From Syncephalastrum monosporum B8922 (lineage: Eukaryota; Mucoromycota; Mucoromycetes; Mucorales; Syncephalastraceae): a stretch of DNA of 64,000 bases. A program made the translations under genes and the position numbers. Shown here piece by piece: positions 12,061 through 22,874 of this stretch. The stretch's first letter is position 1; each line of letters starts with the position of its first letter. Under the pieces are notes generated by a model that saw only the letters and a program-made list of their open reading frames with translations, made no database searches and was not told the origin of the DNA. The stretch is taken from positions 620,001-684,000 of the forward strand of contig JNEN01001260.1 of the NCBI GenBank assembly GCA_000697355.1. The letters are read 5' to 3'.

Positions 12061-14021
12061 TTACGCCTTCGAGTCATTATCTTTCTCTGTCTTTTCATTC
12101 TGGGCAGAGTATTCGGCAGCATGCATAACAGCTGCAGGATCCTTGACGTCGCCCATACCCATAGCAGCATGGTTTACATCACCAAAGGCTTCATCGATTT
12201 CCTCCAGACTACGACCCATAGTCTCGACAAAGGTAAAGTAGACTAATAAAGTATGAGTGTCTAAATAAACTCCATTGCGTACTGTCTTCCTGACTATGTG
12301 CTTACCAACAACCAGAGCGATCAAGTTGAATACCATGTAAAAGATGTAAGTGGCCCAACCAATGCGATCCATCAATGGGGGAGTCCAAAGACCAACTGCA
12401 AAATTGCAGAGCTATTTAAATATATAGTCGGTGAGTACCTCAGGTCCATCTCGCTGCTCGCATTGTGCCATACCCAGTTGGAAGAGACAGCCAAGGACAT
12501 GCCCTTGCCGCGAGCACGAAGAGGGAAAATTTCTGCCGGGTCTATGGATGATAAAATCTGTTAGTAATCTGTTGCATATACCCCATGAGGGGAGCTTACA
12601 TAACCAATCAACGCAGGCCCACGTTGCACCGAATGTGAAAACGTAAACCATGGTAAAGACAATGACCAAGATAGCTGAAGTAAGGCCCAACTGGATCTTG
12701 TTGAACACAGCCATGAGAACGAGCCAAATAATCATGAGACCGCTGCCAGTCATGAAAAGTGGTCGACGACCAGCTACGTCCACCAAATAGATTGCGAGCA
12801 AAGCACCGACAAAGTACGCTAAGGCAGTGAAGCCAGCCATGAGAATCGTGATGCGTCCTTCACCAAGCACGGCTTCGTACATCTTGGGCGCATAGTAGGT
12901 GACGATGTTGATACCAGACAACTGACCCAGGGCCTGTACCATGATGGCGATAAAGGAGCGACGTCGGTAGGTGGTCACCATTTCGGTCCAACTTGTCTGA
13001 CCCAGAGTACGTTCGTACTTGACTGCAGCCGCAATCTCGTTATATTCCTTTTGTACCATGTCATCGTCCTCGGGCTTGCCATACATTGAGGAGAGCACCT
13101 TAAGTGCTCCGTCCTTGCGATCCTTGCTAACCAGATACCGAGGTGACTCAGGGAGGAGCATACAACCCACTGCAAGAATGACGGCAAACAGAGCTTGCAG
13201 CAAAAGAGGACCACGCCACGACCATTGGGTATTGTCAAAAGAGAAGCCGTAGTCAATGAAGCCTGTAGTATCATAGCCAAATTAACTATAAGCCGGTCCA
13301 TATATACATGATGAATTGCGACATACCACTGCACATGTAACCGAACTATAAGCGAATATCACACGGTGAAATTGGTGCGGTGGAGTTGGTGAGCTATTAT
13401 CGCATACAGTATCAAATCAATGTCACTCACCATGTTGATCGACATGCCAGCAGTTGTAACGCGCCCTTTCTATTTATGATTCATCTCACTGAATAATTCC
13501 CCTTTACCAACGTCTTGATATAACTTACGTTATGCGCGCGACTCAGCTCGGCAGTGTAAGCAGGCAGCACAGTACTCAGAAAACCGATACCAAAACCAGC
13601 GATCAGTCTACCAAACATGATCTGGACCAGTGTATTGGAGACGGTTTGCAGGATGCCGCCGACAATGAATACCAGAGCACCGATCTCGATAGTCCACCGG
13701 CGGCCGAGGTGATCCATAGTATAGCTTGCCATGTAGGAGGTAATCCATGCACCAAGCAAGAAGATGGAGACGACCAGGCCCTGGATTGTAGAGTTGGGCT
13801 GATCGAATTGCCGTAACCAATCTTCATTTACGAGGATACCGGATAAAACACCTTGGTCGTCTGTAAAGTGTAAAAAGGAAATCGCATGGTCTGAGAACTT
13901 GATCTTATAATACGTGCGTTAATGGATACGTACAGCCAAAGAGAAATTGACCAAGTGATGCAAAGCACGCCACTGCATACAAAAAAGCAGACCCGCTGAA
14001 AATACTTTTCGATGCGCTCAT
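12061..14021 (-). CDS. Major facilitator superfamily sugar transporter (SP family)
   Basis: Twelve-helix plasma-membrane sugar/proton symporter. The N-terminus, MSASKSIFSGSAFLYAVACF, enters TM1 and ends in FGYDQG after splicing. The DHLGRRW motif lies in the TM2-3 loop, the PESPRYL signature follows TM6, ALGQLSGINIVTYYAPKMYE is the QLSGIN-type sugar-binding segment of TM7, and DVAGRRPLF and DPAEIFPLRARGKG follow. A GT-AG intron (donor GTATGG after SSNW) gives SSNWLCNFAVGLWTPPLMD, matching the TM10-11 region of hexose transporters. The C-terminal tail is hydrophilic. The likely substrate is a hexose or related sugar; the exact specificity cannot be read. A tandem pair of Mig1/CreA-like sites lies about 210-225 bp upstream of the start. 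Confidence 0.9.
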
Positions 14022-15873
14022 GTCGAGGAAGGCGTGGTTGTGAGAGCAAGTGAAGAAGAGAATTCGATGTGCTTGGTGTCTGCATTTATATGAAATCCGC
14101 GGAGGACGGGAGTACAGCCGAGTGATCCTTCCGTAAAAGTCGTAGTGCATACCGCCCAGTGAGTCTCTGTGATAGGTAGGGGTAAGTGTCATTGAAAATA
14201 TTCCCATGGGGAAGAGTGGCGTGTGGTTTCCCCAGATTTCCCCGCATTACTATACTTTTTTGTCCTCGGTTTCCTCTTTGAGCATTTCTCGTTTTGTCAA
14301 AACGACAGAAATTTAGTGCGAAAATATTCAAGTTACTGTAGAAAAGACCGAATGCGCTTCCTCTTCTGTTCTAATTGCCAGATAAAGACATCAACGCCGG
14401 AAGCCGAAAAAGAATGATCCAGAGTTTCTTCACCATGCATCGATTCAGCTTGCTTTGCTCAGTTTGCACACCCTGTAAAGCTACATGCCTCTTTTTCATG
14501 CAGCCGCATGCAGCAGCCGCATGCAACTATTCCTTTGATTACATGCGCAAGTTTATTCTCATCGGTCTGGTAGGAGGCGCTGTTACCCGGTCTCAGCCGG
14601 TGAGCGAGAAGCGGAGTCAAAACAAGACACCTTTACCATTGGACAAAGTGTTCTGTTTGTGCTACCCTCCGCGAATTCCTGTGAATCTTTTCCGTGTTGC
14701 CTTCGGCCACTCACACCTTTCGATGCACTTCGCCACGCTTCCAGTCCCGACTCCCCCGTCCCAAACAAGTAAAAGGAGTGTACCTAAAACATCACGTCAT
14801 ATTGTTCCAGTTACGCTTCAGACAGGTTCCACGTATGATCCCTCTCTTCACCACACATGATAGGTACATATGCAATATTTGTCTCTCTAAAAGCTAGAAG
14901 TACACTCCATGGTACGAGGTGCATAAGCGATTTGGGAGTTACCGTAATTAAGTTTAGCCTGCCTGACCAGTTATGCTCGAGCTTATCGATGCCGCGAGTA
15001 TTCATTATGTAAGCCTGATCAGTGACATGCTTCTGAAGCAGGCTAGGACCATTGCCTCTGTGTGCTATATCTAGGAAAAGGAGTCAGATGAAATGTGCAC
15101 AACAAGTATGTGCATCTATACTTATCTGGTCAATAAGATAAAGCCGAAAACTTCTATTTGAAGCCAGTGATTTCTCATAGTTTTACGTGCATTATTACCA
15201 AGCCATAATCGCCATACTGAAAATGCTTTCCAGTGATAATGACACTGTTTTTCACGGAGCATGAAATGTGTTAGTCTCATTTCACTGTAAATGTATCGTT
15301 CTAGGTACCTTATTCGAGTGTGTTCGCTCTGGTTTTCAACCTATATGTAAGCTCTATTTTATTCGATCTTGATCTTTCGGAGACAAACGGTGGCACGCGG
15401 TTGTTCAAACAAAAAGTTTATTCACTGCTTGTACCTCCAGATGCCACCAGATGCCGTGCACAGGTGACAAGACCATAACGAGTGTACTGTGGAAGTTTTA
15501 TAAGGTGCTCAATATAAACACTTTTTCGAGAGAGACGATATACAGCTGTCGTAATGAACGGGCACAGCGGTTCAGCAGAAGTATTTGGCAAGGTCCCGCG
15601 AAGGGCCAATGCTGATGCTTGCCTTTGGTACCCCACTACGACCTAAATAAATTTCCAATTCACTTGCTGTTCACAGAAGTTTCATTTTTCCAGGCTCATA
15701 CTAGCCTATAGCGAGCAAATCACTGGTAGTTTATTGTGTATGCCACTTTCAGCTGAAACACTTGTTTAAAGGCCTAATCAGCAGTCATATTGTCGGTAAA
15801 GGTATCGTATACAGTCGGTGCCATTATATGGAAGGTAAAAATATACATTTTGCTATTGATAATGAAGTTTGCT
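14022..15873. other. Long intergenic region, no gene seen
   Basis: About 1.85 kb between the sugar transporter start and the 3' end of the F-box gene. It contains the repressor-like pair at 14230-14245 and a short direct repeat of CAGCCGCATGCA near 14500-14525. Short ORFs are present, but none has recognisable domains or coherent splicing. Confidence 0.5.
14230..14245 (-). promoter_or_regulatory. Tandem Mig1/CreA-like repressor sites upstream of sugar transporter
   Basis: The plus strand reads CCCCAGATTTCCCCGC. Read toward the transporter (minus strand), this is GCGGGG followed 10 bp later by CTGGGG. Both match the CreA consensus SYGGRG and the Mig1 pattern with AT-rich flanks, and the 10-bp spacing puts them on the same helical face. 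Known fungal glucose-repressed sugar genes carry paired sites of this type; function here is inference. Confidence 0.4.
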
Positions 15874-17157
15874 TCACCAGAAGTGAATGGAGAGGCCTTC
15901 AATGGTGTCCCGGTCGTTTGCTAAGGTTACGATCACACTGCTTTGTTCCATATTGTACCGATTTAGAGCATCCTCGGTGATGACAGCTTGCTTGGGCTTT
16001 TCGGATCCGAATGACATGAAATCTGCTTCGTAATAGTCCCGTGTCAACGTAATGCGTTTCACACCAGGAAATATTCTTCGTAGATCCTCTAGGAAAAGCA
16101 TAGGTGTATTCTCGGTCAGCTCATGTACTACGAGGAACTCAACAGTGGAAAGCTCGTCGACTTGTATGATTTGTTGATGCTGGCAGAGCGTGGTCGCGAC
16201 AGGCATCGATATTGCAAGGAGCTTGAGATCTTTTGCCTGCAGCAGGTATGGGGCCAAGCGCTGCGGATCAATGCTGTTGCAGAAGCCAATATCCAAATGC
16301 TTAAGAAAGCGGCCGGCACGCCCAATAAGGAAAGGGATGAGACAGTCGGTTGTTATTCGAGTTTTTGCAAGGCTGAGGTATCTGAGGTTGACATTGTGTC
16401 GGGCGGTAGTGCTGAAAGCTTCTTCGGAGACGTTAACGCAGCCGGTCAAGTCGAGCTCGCGAAGATGGATGGTAGTAAATTTGGCGAGAGATATCAGGGC
16501 TGTATCGTCGATGTGCGGATTGTTACGAATGGATACGGAGGCCAGGTCCTCACAACTGTCTGCAAAACCAGCCAGTGCCCGGTTTCCGCCGCCACCAGCA
16601 ATGTTGTCCATTCGCAGCAGTGTCAAGCATGGTAAGCCTTTGGCAAGCTTCACAAGGAGGCCGTCAGTCATGTGGTCACAGTAAGAGATATCCAATGATC
16701 GCAAATAGGCGAATTTCCAATGGTGGGAGGGCAGACTATCGAGGAAGGACGTCTTGCTGATATTGAGCGTTTCCAGACGTGGCATATATTTGATAAAACT
16801 ATCAAAGAGGTTTGGATCAATGCGGTCGTAAAGTCCCTCGTCCAACTCGCTGAGATCAATGTGCCGGATAAGCTTTCTAGTTTGAGGTCGCAGGCTGGGA
16901 AGTAGCCCGACAAGCTTATTGGTCATATAGAGTCGATCATGCAAGTAGCCCGTAAAGTCAGGAGTTGTCCACCAGCATCGTTGGACAATGTTGTACACTT
17001 TATGATTCACCAGTGCGCAAGCGGCCATGTCCTTCCATGAGAGGCGGGGAATGACGATCTCGAGGCAGGAATAAAGATTAGACACTGGAACAGGAGTCGT
17101 AAACAGCAGAGGATCGAAACCCTTAATGGGCATGTCGTTGGCATTAGCAGCACTCAT
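15874..17157 (-). CDS. F-box/leucine-rich-repeat protein
   Basis: Single-exon gene of 427 aa. The N-terminal segment (residues about 20-60: PVSNLYSCLEIVIPRLSWKD, then ALVNHKVYNIVQRCWW) resembles an F-box, which would dock to Skp1 in an SCF ubiquitin ligase. From about residue 95 to 330 come LRR-like units of the cysteine-containing/AMN1 type (LRSLDISYCDHMTDGLLVKL; LRELDLTGCVNVSEEA; LKHLDIGFCNSIDPQRL). The substrate is unknown. The absence of introns contrasts with almost every neighbour. The start is 148 bp from the divergent gene at 17306, so the two probably share a promoter. Confidence 0.75.
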   Translation of the reverse strand: MSAANANDMPIKGFDPLLFTTPVPVSNLYSCLEIVIPRLSWKDMAACALVNHKVYNIVQRCWWTTPDFTGYLHDRLYMTNKLVGLLPSLRPQTRKLIRHIDLSELDEGLYDRIDPNLFDSFIKYMPRLETLNISKTSFLDSLPSHHWKFAYLRSLDISYCDHMTDGLLVKLAKGLPCLTLLRMDNIAGGGGNRALAGFADSCEDLASVSIRNNPHIDDTALISLAKFTTIHLRELDLTGCVNVSEEAFSTTARHNVNLRYLSLAKTRITTDCLIPFLIGRAGRFLKHLDIGFCNSIDPQRLAPYLLQAKDLKLLAISMPVATTLCQHQQIIQVDELSTVEFLVVHELTENTPMLFLEDLRRIFPGVKRITLTRDYYEADFMSFGSEKPKQAVITEDALNRYNMEQSSVIVTLANDRDTIEGLSIHFW

Positions 17158-17305
17158 GTTTCACCCGTTGCAGGAAGAAAGAGAGCCTACAAATAAAAGA
17201 AATGCTGTCTTTTCCCCCCCTGTGCTTTGTCTTTCTTTTCTTTTCATCTCTTGACTCTGTATCACACCACAAGCTACGGACGTGCTCAGCATTGAATTGC
17301 CTCAT

Positions 17306-17823
17306 ATGGACTACCTCAAAAGCAAGAAACCTATGAAGCGTTCGTCTAGCAAGCGTCGCCTCGAGCAGCAAACTTATCGTGAGCTCATTGACCTGGACAA
17401 CAAAGTCCGTAACCTCAAACGCTTGCGGTCCTTCCGTGAGAAGGTCCGTATTTAAACCTTCGTGCGGCTAATGACAACTCAGAACTTGCTTTACACAAAA
17501 TCAGGGTGAGGAATATCAGTTTCAGCGGTCAATTGCGCGTTGGACTACTGTGGCCCAGGTATCACATACCATTTATGCGAATCGCAAGGTGCTTCACGTG
17601 TTTTGACAACAAATATGTATAGCAGGCAGCCGAGGCTCTGCTTCCGTTGTTTGAACAGGAAGAGCTTAAATGCCTTTGGCAGCCCGAAGACTCGGCTCAG
17701 CATCAGCTGATCAGTGATTTCCACCGAGAAGAAGGCGACCCAATAGTGCGCATGCTACACCACTTTTGCATTGATCCTGAGCTACTCCACTATGACTCTG
17801 CCAAGGGCGAATTTATGCAATAA
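17306..17823 (+). CDS. Small coiled-coil protein, possibly Sfr1/Mei5-like recombination factor
   Basis: Three exons: 17306 to about 17444, then a middle exon starting after AAATCAG at about 17506, and a last exon starting after TATAGCAG near 17625, ending with TAA at 17823. The product is about 128 aa: a basic start (MDYLKSKKPMKRSSSKRRLE), a charged helix (ELIDLDNKVRNLKRLRSF), then EEYQFQRSIARWTTVAQAAA and ALLPLFEQEELKCLW. The helix followed by R..WT...QAAAE...LF resembles the C-terminal domain of Sfr1/Mei5, the partner of Swi5 that stimulates Rad51/Dmc1, but the match is short. The first donor would be GTCCGT, a weak site, so the first exon boundary is uncertain. Could be an unrelated coiled-coil protein. 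Confidence 0.5.
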
Positions 17824-17864
17824 AAAAAGACACGATTTAGCTTCATGCCAGAAGGAGGCAATAT

Positions 17865-20800
17865 CTAACTGCTTGTGCTTTCAATGATGGATAATTTTCG
17901 AAACTGTTCCATCATATCATAAACACTGCCACCTTTGTTGCTCGCTTTCTTTAGCTGTCTCCGTGTCTCAATCTCCTGTCGCGACAGACCGCTAGCGCTG
18001 TTAGCTTGGAGGGACTCTCTATGAGCTTCTTCTTGGCTAGCAATGGATTTCATCATGTTTTCGTTCGACATGCGAGACATGACAGGCACGGTCGATTTGC
18101 TGCTCATCTCTGTGTGCTCCAAATCGAGCAGATTCATATATACCATATGCCGATGATGGTGTGATTTGCGAAGCTTCAGCGAGACTCGGACGTGGTCGAA
18201 TAGCTGAAATTCGATAGGTCGCGGCAATGCAGCATTTTCTACACTAATTTTGGTGGGTAGATCTACCTTGATGCTGCAGTTCTCCAGAAACTTATCGTCT
18301 ATGATACGTGTGGGTCATCATACCAGGTGTGACGCATCAGCTTACCATCTTCAGCCTTTCCGGTTTGGAGCGAAAGGGGCACAGCCGGTTGACCGTCCTT
18401 GTCTTTCAAGAACAAAGGACCCTTCAGCCCCAGTCTGACCCGGTGATAAGTAGTGTGACCCTATGACGAACTCTATCCTTTACCTTGGAATAAACACAAA
18501 GAAACCATTGGATCGGATCTCTGCAATGACGCCACGTTCGATCAAAGGCCCATCTAGCGTCTGCATCGAATAAATTCTGACGCTCAATAAAGCTGATTCT
18601 GCTGACTTACATGCTGCATAACGTAGAGACCTTGGAATAACTCGGTCGAGTCCTATTATCTTCATTTAGAAGAAAAATCACTCAAGATGGTAAAATGTAC
18701 CCGTTGAGCAAATTTTGACTCTCGAGATTTGTGATTAAGGTTTTGGCATATATCCGACACAGTGGCATTCTGCGTCACACCCGATATTCTTTTGCCCAAA
18801 TCAGCCATGGCAACAGCATCTTGTACACATAGCAGCAGCTGTCGATGGGCAATCACATCTGCATACCGTCGAATAGGTGACTAAATTAAGAGCTTATAAG
18901 AGCAGGAAGTAAACATTGTCTAAACTTACTGTAAAATGGGTATAAAAGTCCAACGCGAGACCATAATGAAAGTATTGATCCACTGCGAAATGACCTGATG
19001 AGATATATCTGCTTTCTGTGTGAGAAAAAGGGACATCGTAATCGATAAAGTATCGCTGTTCTCAACATACCCAGCTTCATTCATGGCAACAGTAGCCATT
19101 GTCTTGATTAAGCGTACAGTTTCAGGGTCGTCACGTGTAGCTTGTGCAATCGCTTCCAGGGACTGCGCCAGGGCACGATTAGAAGAGTAATCTATAGAAA
19201 AGCCTTTGCTTTTGGCTGCTTTAACGAGCATCTCAAACTGGCCAGAGGAAGGTGGAGGATGACGACGCAGGATAGCAGCATCCTTAAAGCCATCGTAGAT
19301 GCGCTTTCCAACGTAGTTGTTTGCCATAATCATTGCTTCTGCAACAAGCCCATGGATCTCCATACTGTCCTTGGGAATAATATCGGAGATTTGGTGATTG
19401 TCGCCCATCTTGAACTTGACTTCACTACTTTCGAGCTCCAAACCACCTCGTTGGAGACGTTTAATCTAATTATCAGTTAATACCAATCTCCATCAAGGCC
19501 CTTGTTCACGTACTCGGACGACACGGAGGATCTCTGCCAGTTTTTTTACACACGGCTTTAGCTTATCGCTTAGTTTACGGTCTGTCCTCATGATTTAGCC
19601 TTTGCCCACTGCTGTGTTGCTTGTAAGATATACCTAGGTTGGTGGCCACCGGCTTCCCATCAAGGAGCTGCTGTGCTTGCTCGTATTCCATCTCACACGT
19701 TGATCGGATTACTGTGCGACCGAACCACGTATCTTTTACCTCGAATGACTTGTCCAAAGTCCACAGCACCGAAACTAAAAAATATTAGACAATTGGTGGG
19801 CTGTGTATGGCACCTGAACGATGTCTGACCTGCGTATCGATCAACATTTCCTCTAAGTGAGCAGACTCGTTCACTTAGAACGGACGGGAGCATGTCGAAA
19901 CGTCGATCAGCCAGATACACCGTCGTGCCCCTGTTATTGCATGCATGAGAATCCTTGCATTTCCAGGGGTCACACTATTCTTACCGAGACCGAGCCTCCA
20001 GGTCTGTCATAGAATTTTCCTTGACAAAGTAGCTAACGTCTGCAATATGCACGCCAAGCTCAATGTAGCCGTCGTTCATTTCACGCACAGAAAGTGCATC
20101 TAATTGTCATTCAGCATAATGTTTCGTAAATGCGTATACAGGGTATATCTTTACCATCAATATCTTGGCAGTTGGGTGGATCGATACTTCCATGTGGGAT
20201 TAGCCAGATCCACAAAAGTATGACCTATATAAGGCTCATGGTTGTCTTACCTGAATACGGTCAATGATCGCAGGTCCCTTCGCCTAGCAAGCTCGTCCTA
20301 TCAGAAGTCCGTAAATTACCATGCCTTCTCCATTTCACCTATTCTGGTTAGACATACTGAGTCTGGGGTCCATGGTGATTCGGGAGTGTCAGTAGGCATC
20401 TCTTTCAGAGATGCCTCGCTGAATCCCTGCGACGCTTGTGACACTGATATACCATGTTCAACAAGGATGGCCGAGATCTCTGTATTCAGCTGGTGTATGG
20501 GACCTATGCATCACCCTATTAATTCTTCCCACGTGCCAAGTATGGTTTGCTCAAGTTACCGAGTGATCGCACATAATGTCCGTCCGGATACTGAGAAGAA
20601 ACATGCCTACATAAACAGCGGTCAGTATGTAAAGCATACATTTTAAGGGACCCACCAGCTGTCAATGCGCACGACAATGCGCTGGTTTTCAATCATCTTC
20701 ACATCATGATGCCGAATACGTATTTTGGGGATAGCTGGGTCCAGGGGAACGGCCAGATGTGAGGAACCGCCGGAGCCTTCCGAACTCTTTTCCTGTATTG

Positions 20801-22289
20801 TAGCAACGTAAGAGCGCCAGTTTCTGTTCAAAATACCCACGACTCGGCCAGTCGGCTGAGTACGGTCCGTCATCATCATGCGCAGGTCGTCTAGAAAGTA
20901 TTAGTCTAAATTATAAGCTCTTGCATAAAGCACTTTAGTTTACCATCCTCCCCAGCACTTGTGCTCCCGAATGTAATGTTATTTGAAGCTGTTTGCCAAT
21001 TACGTTCGGATAAGAGTTCCACCACGACCGAGTCACCGCTCACTTGTGAAGGGAAAAAGAAACCGTGAGACATGCTATCATGCATCGACACAAATAATGA
21101 CGCGGTGACAATATATTACCTGCACGGTTGAGATTCTCATTGCCGACGATCAAAATGTCACGCCCATCCACCTGAATATGGGCATGATCGGGTCTACCGG
21201 ATCGACATTTGAGAGTGCCTGTAAAGTAGCGTGCTGATTTGATTCCGGCCTCGAGCTCTTCGGTTGATTTATACTGCAGGAAAATGAGCTAGACATACTC
21301 GTTGGTTCTGTGATAGTACCTCTGAGAAACCCTGAACAGCATTATCAGCTTTCCTGGATGATTTATAAAATCGTATCCGGTCAATGTCATCATCAAGGAC
21401 CGCATCAGCAAGGACATTTGCGAGGTTCTGCAGGAGAGCGTGATCTGGGAAATAGTGTAGGAGATATTGTTTTGTGGTGTACACCTGAATGCCATGGTCG
21501 GAAGTTCCGAGAGCCGCATCCAAATCTTGGGGTCCAAAGGTCTCGGAAAGGAGGATCAGGCGCTTTTGTTGTTGCAGATGCTCATTGTACCAGACGGCAG
21601 CCGTGCAGAGAGCGCGCCAATCACGTTGCGTGGACGTTTCATTCGGCAGTCGCTCAATACGCGTAGATGCAAACACTTCATTGTAAAACACAACACTGCT
21701 GCGTCTCGAATCGTTGACTATCTGTCGAAGTTTTCGGTAGGTGCGGGTTCTATCATGCTGCTGAAGCTAAGAGAGGAAGGGTATCAACAAAAAGGCAATC
21801 CATTAGACCTGAATTTCTTACACAGGCAATGATAGTTTGACAAAAAATGACGCCAGTGATCTCCTCCTGCTCAAGGATCTCCATGTAACGCAGAATTATC
21901 TGTTGTTAAAGCGCGCATAGGCCGCGAAACGGGCGGGTAGAGTGTCAATAAATAGAAACACGACCAAGAAACCCCTTGCTTCTTTCAGAGACTTGCCGAC
22001 ATGTCAGGAATTACGTAGTGGGTTGCTTGAGCAGAGAGCAGAGCATGTTGTTGCACGCGACCGTCAGCGTCGGATGACTGGCACGGGGGATCGATTGGGC
22101 AACATGCCGCACTGCAAGGAATGTCTCTGCGAAGATAGCCTTTACATAGATCTCAATGAGAACAGCCAAAAGAAAAGAGGACAAAATGTATATGGCATAA
22201 ATAAACAGCTACATACGCTCGCGGACGAGTTTGACAATGGCGTTATTGCGCGTCTTTTTGTAGAAAGCAGCTTCGGCTCGAGTAGACAT
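17865..22289 (-). CDS. DIS3L: DIS3L1-type exosome 3'-5' exoribonuclease (RNase II/RNB family)
   Basis: Large multi-exon gene. The start ([20 protein letters not shown]) and a Cys-rich CR3-like segment ([14 protein letters not shown]) precede a PIN-like domain beginning THYVIPDM and containing [21 protein letters not shown]-fold segments follow, including [20 protein letters not shown]. The RNB catalytic motif is intact after splicing at 20155: [14 protein letters not shown]. Other RNB landmarks are [36 protein letters not shown] and a C-terminal S1-like segment ([24 protein letters not shown]). The tail, [20 protein letters not shown], resembles the conserved C-terminus of animal DIS3L1 and is not found in yeast Rrp44. 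The PIN domain keeps the first Asp but not the Glu of the second motif, so endonuclease activity is probably lost, as in DIS3L1. Expected role: cytoplasmic exosome RNA decay. Confidence 0.85.
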
Positions 22290-22874
22290 AATAAATAAAG
22301 TGCGTATACGAAAGCGGGAGGGCCACAGACCCCCAAATGGCCTCACCTGTGATGCAGTCACGTGGGACGCGGTGCATGGCATTATTGTTCCTTGATGGTC
22401 CGGCATCTGGAATATGATCCAGATTTGTTTTGCGCTCTTGTCTTGCCTTTTTCCGCACCTGACTGACAGTAAACAAACAATAAGTACCGCTGCCTGCTGC
22501 TGCCTGCTGCCGTTGTGATGGTGAATTTCTGTGCGCACAACATAAAGGGGCGGACAAAGTAATCAATAAGCGATCTGTATTTCACCCACGTGTCGCTTTG
22601 GATAGGTCACAAAACTCAACATGAAAAAAAAAAAAAAAAAAAAAGGTTTTGTGTACATCACTGCAAAGTGCCGCATCATCCGCATCATCATTCGCTTGTC
22701 TCAATTTTTTCTTTGCTTTAAAAAGGAGTTGCTCTAGACCATTGTTGTATTTCTGTCGCAACCCTGAGAAAGAATTTCCTTGCTTCTCTTCCCCTCTCCA
22801 TTGTTATCTTCATATTATTAAAAAGGGTCGCCCTGGTATCCCCTTTTCCCTTACTGCTTTATTAACGTTCGAAC
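22290..22874. other. Divergent promoter region between DIS3L-type and SYG1/XPR1 genes
   Basis: 585 bp shared by two divergent genes. It includes a TGCTGCTGCCTGCTGCC-like stretch at about 22490-22510 and an uninterrupted 21-A tract at 22624-22644. Long A tracts exclude nucleosomes in fungal promoters; that role is inferred. The segment just before 22875 is pyrimidine-rich and probably the SYG1 leader. Confidence 0.5.
22624..22644 (+). repeat. Poly(A) homopolymer, 21 nt
   Basis: Uninterrupted run of 21 A in the divergent promoter, about 230 bp before the SYG1 start and 335 bp before the DIS3L start. It could be a nucleosome-depleting element. There is no retroposed body next to it. Confidence 0.8.

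Noticed and set aside
14375..14860. 161-codon plus-strand frame in the intergenic region after the sugar transporter
   Set aside because: No recognisable domain, Cys/His/Pro-rich erratic composition, no splice support, and it lies over small direct repeats.
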